From Chelativorans xinjiangensis (GTDB lineage Bacteria; Pseudomonadota; Alphaproteobacteria; Rhizobiales; Rhizobiaceae), in assembly GCF_009812055.1 (NCBI RefSeq), contig NZ_WQNH01000045.1, forward strand, positions 24,015 through 88,014: 64,000 nt of DNA, read 5' to 3'. Below the pieces are notes generated by a model, which worked only from the letters and a program-made list of their open reading frames with translations, had not been told where the DNA came from and made no database searches. The number at the start of each line of letters is the position of its first letter. Position 1 is the stretch's first letter. Of this stretch, positions 60,773-64,000 are shown in pieces. A program made the position numbers and the translations under genes.

Positions 60773-62560
60773 ATGCAAGGCGGAGAGCGATTGGCGGCCA
60801 CTTTTCGCCAGGGCCTCACGGGGCTTGTCGGCTTTACGTTCATGGTAAATCTGCTGCTGCTCGTTCAGCCGATTTACATGCTCCAGATCTATGACCGGGT
60901 GCTGACATCGGCCTCCTTCGAGACATTGATCTACATTTCCGTTATAGCCGCCGGCACGCTTCTCCTGCTCGGTATCATCGACAGCGTACGAGCGATCATG
61001 GCCGGACGCCTCGCCAGTCGTCTCGAAGTAGCGGTCGGTGCGGACGCGCTTCTGGCGTCCATGGCTTCCCCCCGTGCAAGCCTCGGTGATGTCCAGCCGC
61101 TCCGCGATCTCCACGCCGTCCGTGGCTTTACCTCCGGGCGGGGGCTTTTCGCTTTCCTCGACCTGCCCTTCGCTCCCTTCTTTATCGGGCTTCTTTATCT
61201 GATCCATCCGAATCTCTTCTGGCTGACATTGGTGGGAGCGGTCGTTCTCGTTGCCATTGCCATTGCCAACCAATGGACGAGCGCCAAGGCGGCGGACGAT
61301 GCCACCACCCGCCAGATGAGCGCGACGCTGGCCGCTCAGGCCTTCGTCAGGAATGCCGAAAGCCTGACGGCGATGGGCATGAACCGCAACATCGTCCATC
61401 GCTGGGGCTCGGAGGAGGCTCTTTCTCTCGCCGCGCAGGATCGGATGAACCGTGTCAATGCGCTTTTTGCCGGCTTGTCGCGCATCCTGCGCCTCGGTCT
61501 CCAGGTCGCCACTCTCGGTTATGGCGGTTACCTTGTGCTTGCCGGCGAAATGACGGCGGGGATGATCTTTGCCGCCTCGCTCATCTCGGGGCGTGGTCTC
61601 CAGCCGATCGATCAGGTCATCGGCAATTGGAAGGGCTTCATCGAAGCACGCAAGGCCTGGAAGCGTTTGAGCGAGGCGCTGGCCGCCGCAAGGCCAGCCG
61701 AGATACGCACCGATCTCCCCGCTCCGCGCGGCGAGGTGACTTTCGAAGCCGTCGTCGTTTTCCCGCCGAATGGGGAGGCCGCGGGGCGTGGAAAAACGCA
61801 GGCGGGCGAGCCGCTGCTGAAACGCATCAGTGCCACGATCCCCGCTGGCGAGTGCGTGGCCGTGATCGGACCTTCCGGGGCGGGGAAAACGACCCTCATG
61901 CGCACGCTGATCGGAGCAATTGAGCCGCGATCAGGCGCGGTGCGGATCGACGGTGCAGACATTCGCAATTGGGATCCCGACCGCCTTGGCCAATATATTG
62001 GCTATCTCGCGCAGGACGTTGAGCTCCTGCCGGGGACGGTCGCTCAGAATGTCGCCCGTTTCGACCCCGACGCGTCCGGCGAAGCCATCATTCGCGCCGC
62101 CCAGAAGGCCGGGATGGACGATCTCGTTCTGAAGCTGCCGAAAGCCTACGATACGATGATTGAGCCTAGAGGCTTTCAGCTCTCGGGCGGGCAGCGCCAG
62201 CGTGTGGGGCTCGCCCGGGCCTTCTTCGGCGAGCCGAGGATCCTGGTTCTCGACGAGCCGAACGCCAATCTCGATGTCGAAGGCGAGAAGGCTCTGGAGC
62301 ATGCGCTCGCTACGGCAAAAGCGGAGGGGATCACGGTTCTGATCGTGACCCAGCGACGCTCGGTCGTCGAGAAGGCGGACCGCATTATGGTTCTGCGAGA
62401 TGGATATCTGGAAGAATACGGGCCCCGCGAGGACGTGCTTCAGCGTCAGGTCGAAAAAGCGCAAGCCGCGCGCGAGGCGCAGCAACGCAGTGCCGGCAGT
62501 GCGCCGCAGCCGGTCGTCCTAGGGCGCTTCGCAAGCGTCGCGCCCGAGATCAGGCGCTGA
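60773..62560 (+). CDS. Type I secretion system permease/ATPase (PrtD/PrsD family)
   Basis: 595 residues: a six-helix transmembrane domain (about 15-300, starting FTFMVNLLLLVQPIYMLQIYD) without a C39 peptidase domain, then an ABC domain. The ABC domain has Walker A GPSGAGKTTLM (near 365), QLSGGQRQRVGLARAFFG (near 470) and Walker B ILVLDEPNANLD. The switch residue reads VTQRRSVV, so the usual histidine is Gln. This replacement may be common to a subgroup of these exporters. It drives one-step export of RTX proteins, most likely the nuclease upstream. Confidence 0.94.
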   Translation: MQGGERLAATFRQGLTGLVGFTFMVNLLLLVQPIYMLQIYDRVLTSASFETLIYISVIAAGTLLLLGIIDSVRAIMAGRLASRLEVAVGADALLASMASPRASLGDVQPLRDLHAVRGFTSGRGLFAFLDLPFAPFFIGLLYLIHPNLFWLTLVGAVVLVAIAIANQWTSAKAADDATTRQMSATLAAQAFVRNAESLTAMGMNRNIVHRWGSEEALSLAAQDRMNRVNALFAGLSRILRLGLQVATLGYGGYLVLAGEMTAGMIFAASLISGRGLQPIDQVIGNWKGFIEARKAWKRLSEALAAARPAEIRTDLPAPRGEVTFEAVVVFPPNGEAAGRGKTQAGEPLLKRISATIPAGECVAVIGPSGAGKTTLMRTLIGAIEPRSGAVRIDGADIRNWDPDRLGQYIGYLAQDVELLPGTVAQNVARFDPDASGEAIIRAAQKAGMDDLVLKLPKAYDTMIEPRGFQLSGGQRQRVGLARAFFGEPRILVLDEPNANLDVEGEKALEHALATAKAEGITVLIVTQRRSVVEKADRIMVLRDGYLEEYGPREDVLQRQVEKAQAAREAQQRSAGSAPQPVVLGRFASVAPEIRR

Positions 62561-62583
62561 TCGGTGCAGGTAGGACAACGGAT

Positions 62584-63915
62584 ATGAACGAGAACGCTGA
62601 TGGGGCCAGGGCCGATTGGGCCAGGAACGTCAAGACCAGCACGCGGCTGGTCTCGACTGTCGGGCGCGCCTCGACACTTCTCTTCGTCTTCGGCTTCGGC
62701 GCCTGGGCGTCGCTTGCTCCGCTTTCAGGGGCAGCTATAGCGCCGGGGGTCGTTGCGGCGGGCGGGCAGAACCAGCGTGTGCAGCATCTGGAAGGCGGGA
62801 TAATCGACAAGATCCTCGTCCACGAAGGCGACCGCGTCAATGCCGGCCAGCCCCTCTTCGAGCTCGACGGGACCAGCGCTCGCGCCCAGTACAATCGCCT
62901 TCAGAAGCAACTCGTCGCCCTTATGGCACGTGCCGAGCGGCTGGCGGCCGAGTGGGACGGTGCCGATAAGCTGATCTTTCCCGAGAGCCTTGAGGAAATG
63001 GCGATCTCCGAAGGCGAAGACGGTGTTTTAGCCGAGCAGAAGATGGAGTTCGATACGCGTCTCGCGCGCCATCGTCAGGAACTGTTCATCCTGAACCAGC
63101 GCATAAGCGCGCTGAATGACCAGATCGAGGGGATGGCAGCCCAGCAGGTCGCGGTCGAACGGCAACTCGAAATTGTCCGGGACGAGGCGGAACGGAAAAA
63201 GGGGTTGCTGGACAAGGGCCTGACGGACCGGTCGGAGTACACGGCTTTGCTGCGAAGCGAGGCCGATCTGCTGGGCCAGCTTGGCCAAACCAAGGCCTCC
63301 ATTCTGACGTCACGTACGCAAATAGCCGAGGCCGAGGAGCAAATCGCCCGGCTGAAGACCCAGCGCGTCGAGGCGGCTGTCTCCGAACTCAACGATGTCC
63401 GTGTTGAAATTGCCGACGCGCAGGAGCAGCGGCGTGCCGCGAAAGCCGTCCTCGATCGCATCGTGATCCGCGCGCCGAGTGACGGGATTATCGTCAAGAT
63501 GGCCTATAACAGCCGCGGCAGCGTCGTCCGGCCAGGTGACCCGTTGCTCGAGCTTCTGCCGACCGCCACCGATCTTGTGATCGAGGCGCGTGTCTCCCCC
63601 CAGGACGTGGATGTCGTCAAAATCGGGCAGGAGGCGCGGCTGCGCTTCAGCGCGTTGAATGCCCGCACGACACCGACCGTCGATGCGACAGTGATATATC
63701 TCTCGGCTGACCGGCTGCTCACCCGGGAGAATGAACAGGCCTACTACACGGCGCGCCTTCGCATGACTGACGCGCTGCCTCCGGAGATCACGCTGGAGCA
63801 GATTTATCCAGGCATGCCGGTCGAGACCTACATCAAGACCAGCGAGCGCACATTTTTCGAGTATCTGGCAAAGCCGGTGATCGACAGCTTCAACCGGGCG
63901 TTCCGGGAAGAATAG
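62584..63915 (+). CDS. Type I secretion membrane fusion protein (HlyD/PrsE family)
   Basis: 443 residues. A single N-terminal helix (about 27-52) is followed by a lipoyl-like half-motif (GVVAAGGQNQRVQHLEGGII), a long coiled coil (about 95-275) and the C-terminal HlyD block VIRAPSDGIIVKMAYNSRG with PGDPLLELLPT. It links the ABC exporter to an outer-membrane TolC-type channel, which is not encoded in this window. The gene starts 23 bases after the ATPase stop. Confidence 0.95.
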   Translation: MNENADGARADWARNVKTSTRLVSTVGRASTLLFVFGFGAWASLAPLSGAAIAPGVVAAGGQNQRVQHLEGGIIDKILVHEGDRVNAGQPLFELDGTSARAQYNRLQKQLVALMARAERLAAEWDGADKLIFPESLEEMAISEGEDGVLAEQKMEFDTRLARHRQELFILNQRISALNDQIEGMAAQQVAVERQLEIVRDEAERKKGLLDKGLTDRSEYTALLRSEADLLGQLGQTKASILTSRTQIAEAEEQIARLKTQRVEAAVSELNDVRVEIADAQEQRRAAKAVLDRIVIRAPSDGIIVKMAYNSRGSVVRPGDPLLELLPTATDLVIEARVSPQDVDVVKIGQEARLRFSALNARTTPTVDATVIYLSADRLLTRENEQAYYTARLRMTDALPPEITLEQIYPGMPVETYIKTSERTFFEYLAKPVIDSFNRAFREE

Positions 63916-63972
63916 TTGTTTGATCCCGCATTTTGATGGTGCATTGTTTTCCCAGGAATGGAAGGATGCACT

Positions 63973-64000
63973 ATGGGACAGGTTCTTCACGGCAGCGCCA
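63973..64000 (+). CDS. Start of a probable IS481-type transposase, cut by the window edge
   Basis: The last 28 bases read MGQVLHGSA from an ATG at 63973 with GGAAGGA upstream. This nonapeptide is the usual opening of many IS481-family transposases in Proteobacteria, from general knowledge. Only nine residues are visible, so the call is tentative. The IS left end would lie between 63916 and 63972. It sits directly after the secretion adaptor. Confidence 0.5.

Noticed and set aside
60648..60848. 66-codon GTG frame with a signal-like start (MKRLVVGLSFLLCV)
   Set aside because: It runs 76 bases into the secretion ATPase gene, lacks a good ribosome site, and its remainder has no structure or motif.
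1..64000. Search for tRNA, rRNA, riboswitch, CRISPR array, prophage or plasmid origin
   Set aside because: No stretch resembling a tRNA, rRNA, known riboswitch core, regular repeat-spacer array, integrase or phage structural gene was found by reading; intergenic gaps are short apart from those described.

Overview
The window looks like chromosomal DNA from a GC-rich alphaproteobacterium of the order Rhizobiales, most likely Phyllobacteriaceae or a Mesorhizobium-like genus. This rests on three things: strong G/C bias at third codon positions; intergenic palindromic repeats of the rhizobial kind (11029-11130, 11549-11649, 21182-21340, 49829-49922, 54953-54998); and an unusually dense set of binding-protein-dependent importers (TRAP, TTT and ABC) next to sugar-acid and amino-acid catabolic enzymes. 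The genus is inferred; no rRNA or tRNA is present to test it.

Layout. 1-4909: the end of one TRAP permease, then a complete TRAP operon (DctP-DctQ-DctM) with a DHDPS-family aldolase and a divergent GntR regulator. 4973-7194: an NfeD membrane serine protease and SPFH protein pair. 7232-9648: an EEP-family phosphoesterase and a phospholipase D. 9842-11023: an M24 peptidase. 11029-12914: a cytochrome c between two direct repeat copies, then a soluble sugar dehydrogenase. 13073-16195: a Tm-1-like cluster (UPF0261, TIM-barrel, cupin) with a divergent TetR; the UPF0261 gene lacks its usual N-terminus and starts inside a perfect 20-bp inverted repeat. 16553-22478: a sugar ABC importer with two ATPases and a small membrane protein. 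22547-30918: sugar and sugar-acid enzymes (2-hydroxyacid dehydrogenase, FCD-GntR, enolase-superfamily dehydratase, two epimerase-type TIM barrels, DenD, SDR, class III aminotransferase). 31031-35239: an alpha/beta hydrolase, a HupE-like membrane protein and a secreted calcineurin-like phosphoesterase. 35418-43123: a second TRAP operon with a BASS-type transporter, FAD oxidoreductase and ThDP enzyme, and a divergent Asp/Glu-type racemase. 43195-49761: LysR, a degenerate alpha/beta hydrolase and an RND efflux pair. 50006-57008: a GNAT enzyme, an orphan binding protein, TctE-TctD and TctCBA. 57191-63915: an RTX extracellular nuclease and its type I secretion ATPase and adaptor, followed at the window edge by what looks like the start of an IS481-type transposase.

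How the genes may work together. The clearest hidden structure is a set of five dyads of the form TGGT-N3-ACCA, the FadR/FCD-GntR operator shape. They lie before the M24 peptidase, before the ABC importer (two), and in the divergent region between the two epimerase genes (two). The GntR gene at 23527-24231 is transcribed from that divergent region, so a single regulator may link the importer to the catabolic enzymes 6-10 kb away. Other sites match local regulators: an 11-bp-period direct repeat between TctD and TctC, a 6-1-6 dyad before the first GntR, a dyad at the TetR start, and a dyad between LysR and the RND operon.

Coordinates come from reading the sequence; functions are family-level assignments from motifs, not from searches.
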